Source of the DNA: Zarea fungicola
Lineage: Eukaryota; Ascomycota; Sordariomycetes; Hypocreales; Cordycipitaceae
Length of the DNA: 64,000 nucleotides
Assembly (NCBI GenBank): GCA_900169235.1
Contig: FWCC01000052.1
Coordinates: forward strand, 172,240-236,239
Direction: 5' to 3'
Made by a program: the position numbers and the translations under genes. Under the pieces are notes generated by a model. That model did no database searches and had not been told where the DNA came from. It worked only from the letters and a program-made list of their open reading frames with translations. Below are positions 45,457 through 56,934 of this stretch, piece by piece (position 1 is the stretch's first letter; each line of letters opens with the position of its first letter).

Positions 45457-48400
45457 CTTGGAATTGTGCCTGCGTGCCTATCGGAAGATATCTAGGAGGA
45501 GAGGGGGAGACGGCGTGTAAGTCTGGTAGGGTGATGAATATGCAAAATCGCCGCGAGGGATTCGATAGTTTGCGCGACGGAACAAATGGAGTATGTCTAC
45601 TAGGAAGGAGAAGGAAAAGTGCAAAGCCAGAGGCCAAAAAATCTTAGGAACGGTGTGTCTTGTAAAAATGTCAACACATGACTACATGGCAGGGTCGCAT
45701 GCATGGGACACAGACAGAGAGACAATAAAATGCGGTGTCCGCCATAGAAAAAAGGCTTTCGGTCCCCGCTGGGCCATGCAATGGTAATCGTGCATTTGCG
45801 AGGCCAGAACAGATGCACGTGTGGCTGCGACGAGCGCGTAATATGTTTCTGCAGGCTGTCCAGAACGGGAAGAGCGATGACTCGAAGAAAGTTTGTTGGG
45901 CAAGTACTGACTTTGTCGGGACCGTGACGTGACATGGTGGTTCGCAAGAGCCAGCGGCCGACAACTACATACAGCCAGCCCTGTTCGTGACATTTTTGCC
46001 ACATTCTATTGGAGCGCAAAAAGTAGTTTGTAGCAATCGGGGGTGGAGGACAGGCCACGGGCATCGCGCGATGGCTGCAGTTTGTCTCTGACATGGTGGA
46101 GGGGAGGGGCACGAATGGAAGCAGGACATGGCGGGGGAGGGGTCGAAGGAGCTGACTGGTGCTTACGGTTCTATCGGAATATACCCAGTGTGCCATTTGA
46201 GATGCGGAAGGTTGCACGAATTCCAGGAGGGGTTATTCTGTATATGTTGATAGGACAGGATCTGTCGACAGGGCTCTGTGAGCTACGTACTTTGGCATAC
46301 AAACTCGCACCAAAAGTCATTATTGGAGATTTTGAATCCTTACAATCAAGCTCAACCTTTTCAGTCATTCTGTGCCAGTAAATCGCCACTGATGACTTTT
46401 CCTTTCTTTTTCTTTTTTTGGATTGTAAATACTTAACCTCGTGGACATCTACCCCATTGCCGTAATCGGAAGAGTTGGGTGTAAATCGGCCAATCACAGC
46501 ACGTAAAGCAACCACATTCTCCATCTTGGCCAATGACAGGCTGCTGCGTACCTGAACCTGGCAAGTTGACAAACGTCGAACCAAGGGCGGGCTTGCGCAT
46601 CCAGCTTCTCTTCTTATCGAATAAGCATCATAGGTTCGGGCCTCGTGGGTGTTCTGGTTGGCCAAATAGACGGCGGCGTTGTATGTGACGGATGATGCAT
46701 GCTTTTGCTGAGAGGCGCGCAAAACGGAACTCGTGATGGTCGTTATTTTGGGTTTGACTTTTTCTAACTCACCGCCTCCAGTGTACCAAGTACATGCATG
46801 TTTGACTTTTATTGTTTTCGGTCGCGAGGCGCGAGAATTACATTGTGTATACGGCTGTGGTCGGGTGATGTCGGTCGCATGGGTGATGCGTAAAAGTTGG
46901 GGGCGAAAATCCCCACGAGTGCCTAGGTGTTTTATTTAGTGACTGAATATGCATGTAGGGTACGGGGTACTCTGTTGCCCTGTTAACTTTATGTATCTGT
47001 ATATCCACGTCCATCTGCATGAGAGATTTGAATACTTGGTTACGTCAACTTTTGGATACTTGGTCTGATCGGCACTTGTGTGATTCTTATTACTTTTGCG
47101 GCTGCTCACACGATCATTCGCTGGCAATCTGTTGGTTTGACGGCGCTACTTTACAGGCTCATTTGTGAGTTTGTGATTAGTAGGCGGTGTAACTGGTGAA
47201 TAACCACCAACGAGATAAGCATCTGACTAAGTTAACAAGTTCTGAATCCCTAGAGCGATAACGAGCTGTCAGTATTGATTTAGCGCAACAGCCAATGCGC
47301 TAATGGAGTAGCGTTTTAGTTAGTTGCTGTTTTTCTGGATCGTTTTATCGTCAAGACCTGACAGACAGACTCTGTCTCAGTCCATGGAGACGCCTGCATG
47401 TCGGCAGAATTTTCCATTGGGCAGTGCAAACGTCCGATCAGCAGAACTGACAGGGTCACGAATGAAAGTGAAATTTGGTTAGCGACATCCGGAGTGAAGA
47501 GCCCAAATCCAATCCAATCAAATATTTCCTGCATTTTTGCCAAATCTGTCCTTTATTTCCGTCAGCTCGTCCCCTGGACTAGTAGCCCCCATTTGCCCAC
47601 AAGTCCCTCCGAATCATCCGCCACAAAACGCATGGTTACCTTGCATATGCAAGGGGACCTTTTGTTGCTACGTGTCTAATGAATAAAACTAAGCTTATCC
47701 AGGAGGAGCAAATTGATGAAAGTGCTCGTGTGATGCAATTCGTTGTAAAGCGCCTCTGTGGATCATGAATTTTGCCGGGGTTCGTTCATGTCATCCCAAG
47801 CCAAGAAGAGTCCACCATTAATGAGGTGATGCTGAAACTTGCAGTTATCAGTATTCATCCTGGACCAAGACTACTTTACCAGAGACCCGCCACCTTTTTC
47901 CTCGTTATTCCCTTGAGGTGGGATTGATTTGGGGGTTGACTTGTCGAAATACGGAACTGTGTCGCGTGCCAAGCAATTTGCCAAGAGTGCTTTTTTTATT
48001 GCTATTTTATTTCTATTTTATTCTTCTTTTACTTCATCTATTTCTCTGCCGAGAGGAACAATAAAATTTAAATTCTTGGCAGGTGGCTTTAAAAGAGGGC
48101 CTTTTTTCTTCTTTCTTGCTCGAGTGTCCTTTCCGTGTATGTAGTTTCGGCGCCGAACAATGACGAAGACACACAGCGACGGGTAACGGGTGACGGGTCT
48201 GTTGTCTGAATCTACTCCGCACATCTGATGCGTCTTTTGAAGAGATCGTCTTTGAATTAAAATTACAGTTGTGATGCGAAACAAAGACGGAAACAACCCC
48301 AACCGGTACAATTCGCTCTGGACGGACCGGCTCAGCCACAATTTCCTTGAATATCGGCACGGTTGTGCCGGGTTCGCTGGATCTGCACCAGAAAAAGCAT

Positions 48401-48867
48401 CTTCCTGTTTGGTTCGGCGTAAGATGGTGTCGTAACAGAACGGGTAAAGTAGTTAGCGCTCAACGGCGAATGCAACCACTGCTTGGTAGCGAGTAGCAGT
48501 GGTGACGACGCCACAAGGACATTAGTTATAGACATCGGCGCCGACACGCTTCCAGAACCAAGTGGCTTACGGGGGGTGACGCCGCCCAATTTCCCGGCTT
48601 TTAGGGGGGAGTGGAAACGGAAATGAGCGTTTGGAAACGGACTGGCGCAGCATATTTTTCTGCCTTTTTTTTTTAATTAATTTATTTTTTTCCTTGGCTT
48701 GCAAAAGAGTCTTGGCGAGTTTGCCCATCTTGACGTAGTTGGGTTGGTTGGGTGTGACAGGAGATGTTGGTGCATGATGTGCTGTAGATTGGTGCAGATG
48801 GCGGACTGCGCCTCACTGTCACAGGGGTGGCGGGACTAAAGCCAGCAATAGGTAAGTACTAGTAGAT

Positions 48868-49027
48868 AGGTACCTACTAAGTGGCCGCCGACCTGCCTGC
48901 CTGCTAGTTTGGGCAATGATGGCGGACAAGAGCGGGCGACAACAGAGTTGGCTGGTAACTTGACGTTGGCGGCTGTAAGTAGGTCAATACCCAGGTACCT
49001 ACTTAGTTAAGTATCTAGGTACCTACT
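48868..49027. repeat. Three copies of the 11-mer AGGTACCTACT
   Basis: Exact copies start at 48868, 48993 and 49017, with partial variants (gatacctaag, agtaggtc) between them. The core AGGTACCT is palindromic. They lie about 0.9-1.05 kb upstream of the dehydrogenase ATG. The motif is common in intergenic DNA of Hypocreales, so regulatory meaning is uncertain. Confidence 0.75.
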
Positions 49028-49569
49028 GGTAGATACCTAAGTGGTCATGAGTCTCCTGCAAGCTGTGCCTTGGCTCTGCTCGCCTCCAACAGTGCTCCCA
49101 ACTGCCAAGCTTGGTGGTGTTACTTGGTGCAACGCCTGTAAAAAGGCCTGCTTGACTTGGAAAGTACCGACACGCATTGACAGGTGTTTCACTCCCCACT
49201 AGATAGCGCTATTACGGACTTGAACGCAACAACGACAGGTAGCATATACCTCAAAGACTCGAGCCGGTCCTCCGCATAGGCTTGATTACTCAAAGCCTAT
49301 AGCTGTCGCATCAACTCTACTTCGTAATTACATACGTCCCTCGGGAACAATCGCCCCTCCCTAGTGCCACTGCCACCCTGTCACTCACCTACAGCGCCAA
49401 GCCGTTTGCCCACGTTCGTCCCCTGGTTCGTCTGCAGGCGTCTTCGCGTGCCCCAGTGATACCCCCAGCGCCAGTGCTGTGGCCTTTCTCAGACGCCCCT
49501 CCCTCTAGCTTCCCCTCCAAGAATTCCGCCCCCCCCAAAGCACCGCTGCACCTGGCGCCGCCCCCTGTA

Positions 49570-49905
49570 CTATATGGACCGTTGTAGGCGATCAGCTTGC
49601 TCATTGCTATCATCCCACCCTCTCCCTCTCTTGTCCTATTTTCTTATTTATTTTTTTTGTGACTTTCCTATATCTACTGGAGCCATCCCTCATTCGCTCC
49701 AACCCACCTCCCTTTGCATCTTTTTCTGGTTCCTGTTTCTGATATCATTGTGTATTTCCTTCAATTCGCCATTTGCGTGTACACACAAGGGTCTTGTCGA
49801 TTGACCCCTCCATCCACCTCCCTACCTAGTTGTTGCAGCCTAGAGCCGCATCTGCAAACTTACAGTGGCTGTGTACCCGACAACGAGCCATTTGCATTCG
49901 CCTCG
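49570..49905 (+). promoter_or_regulatory. Pyrimidine-rich promoter and leader of UDP-glucose dehydrogenase
   Basis: A dense C/T-rich stretch precedes the dehydrogenase start, a hallmark of highly expressed fungal genes whose transcription starts lie just after CT blocks. Near 49830-49845 a cctagttgttgcag sequence could be the acceptor of a leader intron. Confidence 0.5.
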
Positions 49906-49920
49906 CCAAGACCCGATATC

Positions 49921-51961
49921 ATGTCGGCTCTCATGCTCGACACCGTCAAGGCCTTGAGCCTCAACAGCCCAGTAGACGCTTCCAATGGCGCCCAAAATCC
50001 AACCTTTGCCGTTCGCAACATTTGCTGCGTAGGTGCTGGCTATGTCGGTAAGTCGTCTCACGTGCACCCACTTTCATCCCATCTTTCTTATCTGCGCGTT
50101 TGCCGTTTGCCTCGCCCGCTTACACAAGCAACCAGGTGGCCCAACTGCTGCTGTCCTCGCCTTTCAAAACCCGCACATCAAGGTCACCGTCGTAGATCGT
50201 GACGAGACCAGGATCCGCCGCTGGAACTCGAGGCATCCCCCCATCTACGAGCCCGGCCTGCATGACATTGTCCGCATCGCCCGCGATGGTAGCCGCGAGA
50301 CCTTCTTCACCAACGAGGCTTCCTCCTCCGCCGAAACATTTACCTCTGACGACGGCGAGGTCCGCGTGTCTCCTCGACAGGGCAACCTCTTCTTCACCAC
50401 CGATGTAGCGGGCAGCATTGCCGAGGCCGACATTGTCCTCATTTCTGTCAACACACCCACAAAAGAGCGTGGTATCGGCGCTGGCAGTGCCACCGACATG
50501 ACTGCCTTTGAGGCTGTTACCGCTGTAGTCGCCCAGCACGCTCGTGAGGGTGCCATTATTGTCGAGAAGAGCACAGTTCCCTGCCGTACCGCTGAGCTGG
50601 TTGCCCAAACTGTATGCTGGCCCGCTGTCTTGCTATAACGTCTTCATTTCAGTTGTGCTGACCCTTTTTTTTTTCTCTTTTGCTAGATTGCCATGCACCG
50701 TCCCGGCGCTCACTTTGAGATCCTCTCAAACCCGGAGTTTCTCGCCGCCGGCACCGCTGTCAACGACCTGCTCTACCCCGACCGAATTCTCATCGGCTCC
50801 GCCCCTACTCCCTCTGGAAAGCTTGCTGCCGAGGCTCTCGTCAACGTCTACGCTGCCTGGGTTCCCCGCGAGCGCATCCTGACTACCAATGTCTGGTCCT
50901 CTGAGCTGGCCAAGCTTGTCGCCAACTCGATGCTCGCCCAGCGTATTTCTAGCATCAACTCCATCTCCGCCGTCTGCGAGCAGACTGGTGCTGATGTCGA
51001 TGAGGTCGCTCGCGCCATTGGTGTCGATCCTCGCATCGGAAACAAGTTCCTCGTCGCCGGTATCGGTTTCGGTGGCAGCTGCTTCAAGAAGGATGTTCTC
51101 AACCTCGTCTACCTTGCCGACACCATGGGTCTTCCCGAGGTTGGCGAGTACTGGCGTCAGGTTGTCAAGATGAACGAGTACGCTCGTGACCGCTTCACCA
51201 ATCGCGTCATCAAGTGTCTCAACAACACTTTGGTCGGCAAGAAAGTCTGCATTCTGGGCTACGCCTTCAAGAAGAATACCTCTGATACACGTGAGGCTCC
51301 TGCTCTCGAGATGATCCGAACCCTCTTGGAAGAGCGCCCGCGCGAGATTGCCGTCTTTGATCCCTGCTGCAACCCGCTCGTCATCAAGAACGAAATTCGC
51401 TCTCTCCTCGGGCCCCTTGCCGAAGGAAACAACATTTCCGTCTATGGCAACGCCTACGATGCCTGCGATGATGCCACTGCCGTCGTCATTGCCACCGAGT
51501 TTGACGAGTTCCGCAACCAGCCGCTGCCCAAGCCCGCGCCGGTCGCCGAGGTTGCCCCTGTGCCTGCCAAGGCTGGCAGCAAGCCCAACCCCAAGGCTGA
51601 TCCCCGTCCTTTCAAATCTGCCGTTCCTTCAGAGAATGAGCTCCTTTCTCTTCACAAGTTCCTGGTGCGCCGCGAAGGCGAGCAGTCTCACGATCCTCTG
51701 AACCGATTCAACACCGAGCCCGCCTGCGATGGCAGCTGCCCCGATTGTCAGCAGGAGCAGGAGAGCAAGCTGACTGGTCATGCGACTGGCATGGGCAGCG
51801 CTGAAGAGTACAAGCCCAAGGAGCGTCTCAACTGGGAGCGCATCGCTGACACCATGGCCATTCCCCGCTGGGTATTTGATGGCCGTGGTGTGATTGATTC
51901 ACGTGAGATGGTGAAGCTTGGAGTACGAGTGGAGAGTGTTGGTCGTCAACACCGCTTTTAA
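49921..51961 (+). CDS. UDP-glucose 6-dehydrogenase
   Basis: Three exons, 49921-50047, 50136-50611 and 50687-51961, giving 625 residues. It oxidises UDP-glucose twice with NAD+ to UDP-glucuronate in the cytosol. The cofactor motif VGAGYVGGPTAAV is at about 38-50 and spans the first exon join; the donor-site region SVNTPTKERG and STVPCRTAELVAQT follow. The catalytic Cys333 sits in GFGGSCFKKDVLNL, with the UDP-binding GYAFKKNTSDTREAPA further on. The protein is longer than the usual 470-490 residues because of a Ser-rich insertion near 135 and a C-terminal extension after the last Rossmann strand, which contains a Pro/Ala/Lys-rich linker and a CDGSCPDC motif, and ends with the dehydrogenase-tail segment YFWDGRG-like region (RWVFDGRGVID). 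Strong codon bias fits high expression. Confidence 0.96.
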
Positions 51962-52595
51962 TGTTTTGCATGGGACACGTATACCTTTCTCTTTTTGCGT
52001 TTCTGTTTTTAATATTCCTTTCCTCCTCCCTGATTCGTTTTAGATGCATACGAGCGGGTCAGCTATTTTTTCTTTTGGTCTAAAAGACCTAGATACGGAT
52101 TTTCTGGCATCTGATATATGGCGTCCACTTGATTAGATTTTTTTTTTACGGGACATGGTAGCCAGTCATTGTCGGGTTAGAGTGGCTTAGATGAGTTTTC
52201 TGAAAGTAATATACCCACAAAGCTTCTCAAGCTGTGTGGCCGCAGGTCATAATAACTGCGCGTCTCAAATAGAACCTACGCCAGTATTGGGGAAATGGTC
52301 ATGTTTAGAAGTCGATGAAGTCAAAACTGAGAAACGAGACCTCGGGCAAATATACAAAATTAATGATGTAAAGAAATGAATGTATCTATATAAAATATAA
52401 GAAAAAGGTCTATTAACAATCAGGGTCCCAAATGTAAGCTTTCAACTAATATCAATCTTTCTCTTATCCCCCCCTTTCTTCCTCGTCTACTTTCCCACTG
52501 GGTATTTGGGCATGTGTGTGCTTTTCTGTCTTTTTTTTTTCAATCTTTTACGGGCATACTTGCTTGTTTTTTGTTTGTTTTTGTTGTTATTTTCT
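51962..52595. other. Convergent 3' region of UDP-glucose dehydrogenase and small membrane protein
   Basis: About 630 bases, AT-rich, with T-tracts near 52140 and 52530. No supportable gene. Confidence 0.5.
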
Positions 52596-53554
52596 TTAAA
52601 CCTTGGCGAGTTCACCCTGATCCAGATTCTGCTGCTGATCCACCTCTCTACGCGGCGGGATCGAGTATCCCATGACAATCCACCCGACGAGGACAATGTA
52701 CTCGGGCAGCAGCGCCATGAGCGAAAAGGCCACGGCCGACCCCGTCAGCGGGTTCCACATGCTGCCCCCAACGCGGTCCTGATCAATCACCTCGATGAGG
52801 CCGTACACGGTGCGCAGCGCGAGGAACGGGCACGCGGCCAGGGCGCCGACGAGCACGCGCCGGTTGCTGGGCAGGAGGGCGTGCCGGGTGCCGAAGAAGT
52901 GCAGCTGCATGGCGGTGAGGAAGAGGAGCTCGACGCCGAAGAGGATGTAGCCGGCCAGGGTGAGGCCGCGGCCGACCTTGGGGCTGGCGGACGTGACGCC
53001 GCCGCCGGCCGCGAGGAGGACGATGGCGCCGACAAAGGTGATGCGCAGCGCCTTGGCGAGTCTGTCGTATTTGGCGTTGGAGGCGTGGTTATCGTGGAGG
53101 CTGTTGCATTGGCTTTGTCAGTTTTTATCAGTTGTAGGGGAAGGAGTTCTAATTTCTTTTCAAAAAAAAATATTTTGCCGGAGGTAGTGCAACGACATAC
53201 ATTAGACGGGTAAGGCCGAGGTTGGCGACAATGAGGGGAACGACGCCGACATTGAGAAGGATAATGGCGGAAATGAAGAGGCCAATGTTGTTGGGCTGCT
53301 TTTCGGCAATGATGGTGACGATGCCGCCAGCAAGACGGACTGTTGTTAATTGTTAGTGTCTTCTTCTTGCTCCAGAATCAGCAAGGTTTGAAATTTTGCT
53401 GCCTCAACTTACATAAACTAAAAGGAATCAAGGGCCACCAAGCCATGCGCGGGCGAATTCTAGCATTGCGCGAGAACAAGTGAATGACAATGGGTACAAT
53501 GGGTGCGTAAAAAACGACCTGCGCAATGGCCGCAGAAGTATGTGAGTCGAGCAT
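52596..53554 (-). CDS. Polytopic membrane protein, DUF7702-like, seven predicted helices
   Basis: Three exons, 53554-53413, 53339-53201 and 53100-52596, giving 261 residues. About seven hydrophobic segments alternate with short loops: AIAQVVFYAPIVPIVIHLF, MAWWPLIPFSL, ISAIILLNVGVVPLIVANLG, ITFVGAIVLLAAGGGV, GYILFGVELLFLTAMQLHFF, VLVGALAACPFLALRTVYG and AFSLMALLPEYIVLVGWIV. The HDNHASNAKYDRLAKALR loop and the FLALRTVYGLIEV helix recall small fungal integral membrane proteins usually annotated with a domain of unknown function. The length and the exon number agree with those. No catalytic motif is visible. Intron 2 is 100 bases. It converges with the UDP-glucose dehydrogenase gene. Confidence 0.85.
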
Positions 53555-55680
53555 GATGTGATGGTATACTAGTCTTGCTTTTATATCCTTCTTCTTTTTG
53601 CAAGTAGCTGATGATTCTGTCGCGTTGTATTGTAGATGCGGTGTAGGATGTGTTGTTGGTCCTGTTACTGCCGGTGTAGTAGTTGTGTTTGGGTCTGCGA
53701 AACATTCAACTTCTCGTCAAGACACAAGGGACCTGAGGATTATATACATCTCTCCCTTCGCGGTATTTCACCCAAAGAAGAAGCTATAGAAAATTCTGCG
53801 CCTAATGCAAGGGCATCCTCATCCATTTGGCATCGCGCCACAGCCATCAAAAGTCGATATACAAGCCCATTTTCGTTGCATAACGCCCGATTGGGAATAG
53901 TCAGCTGAAAGGCAGGCTTGCTTTAGTCGCGATTCACGGGGCCTTGGCGATTTTCCACCAGCTACGGTGCCACAGTAATGTCATTGTGCCCGCACTGGTT
54001 GCCTCGTCAGTCAATGAAGAGGCTGCTCGCCCCATTGCTCCAGTCAAGGCAGAAAACGACGCTGGTTGTTCATTGAACTACGCGTGGTTGATTAAATTAT
54101 CCACACGTGGCCACGGCATCCTCCCCTGGCGCTTGGGCAACAACACCCAAAAGGAACAGGCAGTGCTCGCATATCAGACTACTCGAATCTCATGGCCCCA
54201 TATTTCCGTCGTTGCATAACACCCAAAAGGGAAATGGTCTAGCGTGGAATGTGGTTGGGTGATTCCTGAGCTTCAAGTGGCTCTTGGGATCCATCTACCT
54301 ATTGCCATCGTGCTACTACCATTGATGATTGAAGGCCGATTGACTCATTGCTTGTTTCTGTTTCTATGTCCAGCTATGCTGTCTTTGACGGAATATTTTT
54401 ATCAAATCACAACTAGTATCAAGGAAAGCGTCTTGTTGGAGATACAGCCCACGGTGTGATTGCTGCCGTTACCAGACTCGGCAGTTGGAAAGTTTTTCTC
54501 TTTATCGCAAAATTTGGGGATTTTTATCAATATGCTTCTGCATAAATGTCAACTTAGCTAAGGCATCCAAATGCTAAGTGACTCTTACGTCCGCATCTGA
54601 GGCTATGCTGCGAGCCACAATCAGCCGCCCGCCCGGCTCCGATGCCGAGTGTGGCGGAGCTGTGCCTGGTCTCCGCACGGCGGCGCCGGCCCATTCTGCT
54701 TCACTGACATCATGATCATCATCACTCGCGGTATAATTCCCGTCCAGATCCCCTGCCGTTGCATTACTATCCTTTTTGTCATAACCTTCTTTTGTGTGTG
54801 TGTGTGTGTGTTTCTTGCCACGCGGTATGCGGCCATTGTGTTTCTACCGCATGCTGGTTCGTGGCACAGACTTCCTTTAAGTGTCGCAGATGGCGTTTCA
54901 GATGTCAAAACCCCCGCCGCCTCAGCACATTATCCTGTAACGGGCCAAGAAAAAAGCGTATGACAGCTCTGGCAGTTAAATTGGAGTTGATCAATTGCGG
55001 CTTCCCTTTATGCGGCAAGTATGATGCTCCCGAAAGGGGTAGCAGGCTTCTTGTCGATTGTTACTCCTCTTGGTACCTCTTTCACTCTCGTGCTCCCTTT
55101 ACGGTTGTCAAAGTTGCCAACATGGACCGTGTAAAGTACGTATCGACTGGGTTTCCTCGCTTATTGGCGATGCTGAATGGGAAAGGGTATCTTTCCTTTG
55201 GCACTTACAGTCGCAAACGAATCGCGTACTTAAGATCAGCATAACAGAACCAGATATTCAGGTGAACAGTGAATGGCAGATGAAGAACTTGAGATGGAAT
55301 GACGGCTCTGCTAGCAACATCACTGAAGGCTTTGAAATGAACTATGAATTAATCCACCTCATATTGAACGCTTTTCATCAAGATCCCACGTTATTACACA
55401 CCTTCATGCACACTAGAGGCCTCATCGTGGGCGGTGCTGCAGTCAGTGGCTCGGGCCACGTTTGAGCCAGTCGTTTCACCTTGCTGTCAGTCAGACAAGC
55501 ATCACCACCCTGGATCCCTGCATTATCGAGCACAAACTTATAGTGCCTACTTCCTGAGCTTCCATCCCTTCTCTTTAGTTTCTTTTTCCCAACGACTCCT
55601 TCCCATGAGACTGGTCGTTCTGTGCCGCGGCTGCCTCACCTCCTCTCGCCCATCTCTCAAATGATTCAAATAGACTCACG
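53555..55680. other. Intergenic region with GT microsatellite
   Basis: About 2.1 kb without a supportable gene. Plus-strand frames of 90-160 codons (for example 54759-55244) include translations of the GT repeat and have no motifs. Confidence 0.45.
54793..54811. repeat. TG dinucleotide microsatellite
   Basis: Nine TG units in a row in intergenic DNA. It would be a usable length marker within the species, with no coding role. Confidence 0.95.
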
Positions 55681-56934
55681 ATGAAGGTCTCACATAGGGG
55701 ACTTCTAATACTCTCGGAATGTTCATTCATAATTACCGGAGTTGTTGGCGAAGCACTCCCACCCGACAGTATACCGGTGCAATGCGCGACGATATGCGGC
55801 CCCATGGTAGAGCTTTCTTCAATATGTGGCGGCGGCAGCGCTTCAGATATAAAAGTGAAGCTTCCACAAAATAGAAGGCGACAGCTACACAAATATGGCC
55901 ATGGAAATGGGGTAGAGCGGCGGCGATTGAGCATGCAGCTCCCAAAGGAGGACGCAGGCTTGGCCGAGAGAGACTTTACAGTCATTATTCCAGCACCGAC
56001 ATCCTTTCCATCGTCACTACTTGCGCAGGCAGAAAGCGGAACGCCGTCAGGGGAATCCAGAGTCACGCGAATAACACCTACACCAATACTGTCTACGCAA
56101 AATCCGCTGCCGTCACCATCGCATCCTCCCGCCCCTGCTCCTCCTCCAGCAGCACCTGCGCCTCCGCCTCCTCCAGCTCCTACTCCGCCAACACAACCAA
56201 CGTCAACGAGTGCCCAAAGGACAAACCCAATACCCTCAACATCAACGACAGGCGCAAGTACAACGACATCTTCGACCAGCACTTCAGGCCGACTGGATGA
56301 CGGCGGTGGTGACGAAGACGGCAATGACCAAGCTACGAGTACCACTACCCGTCTTGGCAACACGGCGCCAGACCAGGAGCAAGGACAAGGCGGCAGCTGG
56401 ATGATGAACAGCGGCGAAAAATCCTGTGTTTGCGATAACAAGAGTTTCAATGTACCGCAAGTAGCTGCTCTCTGTTCGAGTTGCATCGCCATCGCCAATG
56501 AATTACAAAACGGTAAGTAGGAAAATGTCTCATATCTTTTTTTTTTTTAAACAAATTTCGCACGGCATTCCTGGCCTGTCTTCCGGCTTAGCTTTCCCTC
56601 TGTTTTTGGTTCTTCTCCTCTCCCCCTTTTTTTTTGTTTCCGTCACAGAATGGTCTGCTGCTCCGAGATGAAAACTGACAATTGAGATCTGAACACAGAT
56701 ATGGACGTCATCATGAATGCCTGTAAATTCGCGCCTCAAAGTTACAGTCCGGATAAGGACAAGGTCGTCAATAATGTACGAGTCCAGGCCACGCCACCAA
56801 AGACAGTCTGGGGCCAGAACGCTGGTGTCGAGATCGACAACAAGAACAGCGCGACTGCGCTAAAGCCGATCCGGCTCCCGCTGATCACCGTTGCGGCAGG
56901 TTTGAGTTTGCTGCAGCAGTGGCTATTGTATTGA
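55681..56934 (+). CDS. Pro/Ser/Thr-rich secreted protein, probably GPI-anchored
   Basis: Two exons, 55681-56512 and 56699-56934, with a 186-base intron; 355 residues. I do not recognise the family. A leader (SHRGLLILSECSFIITGVVG) is followed by a small cysteine region (CATICGPMVELSSICGG), a basic segment, a Pro-rich tract of about 40 residues (APAPPPAAPAPPPPPAPTPP) and a Ser/Thr-rich stretch. A second cysteine region CVCDNKSFNVPQVAALCSSCI is completed by CKFAP in exon 2, which supports the splice join. The last 20 residues are hydrophobic (LPLITVAAGLSLLQQWLLY) after NNKNSATAL, as expected for a GPI signal. Predicted location is plasma membrane or wall. The leader is unusual in having a polar first third, so the start could be further downstream or upstream. 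Confidence 0.72.

Larger units (their letters stand above)
45457..49920. other. 4.5-kb gene-free stretch between GT4 and UDP-glucose dehydrogenase
   Basis: The longest gap of the window. I found no frame with family motifs; the largest, 45600-46217 and 46171-46722 on the minus strand (205 and 183 codons), have no signal peptide, splice structure or recognisable domain. The right part has three exact copies of an 11-base motif, listed separately, and a pyrimidine-rich block from about 49570 to 49900 just before the dehydrogenase. A ttgttgcag acceptor-like signal near 49840 could end a 5'-UTR intron. A non-coding RNA or a long promoter is possible but not visible. Confidence 0.45.

Noticed and set aside
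44461..45495. 344-codon open frame antisense to the GT4 gene
   Set aside because: Reverse shadow; the sense strand has an unmistakable GT-B glycosyltransferase.
45457..49920. CRISPR array, tRNA or rRNA in the long gene-free interval
   Set aside because: No regularly spaced repeats and no B-box-like or rRNA-like segments seen; CRISPR is also not expected in a fungal nucleus.
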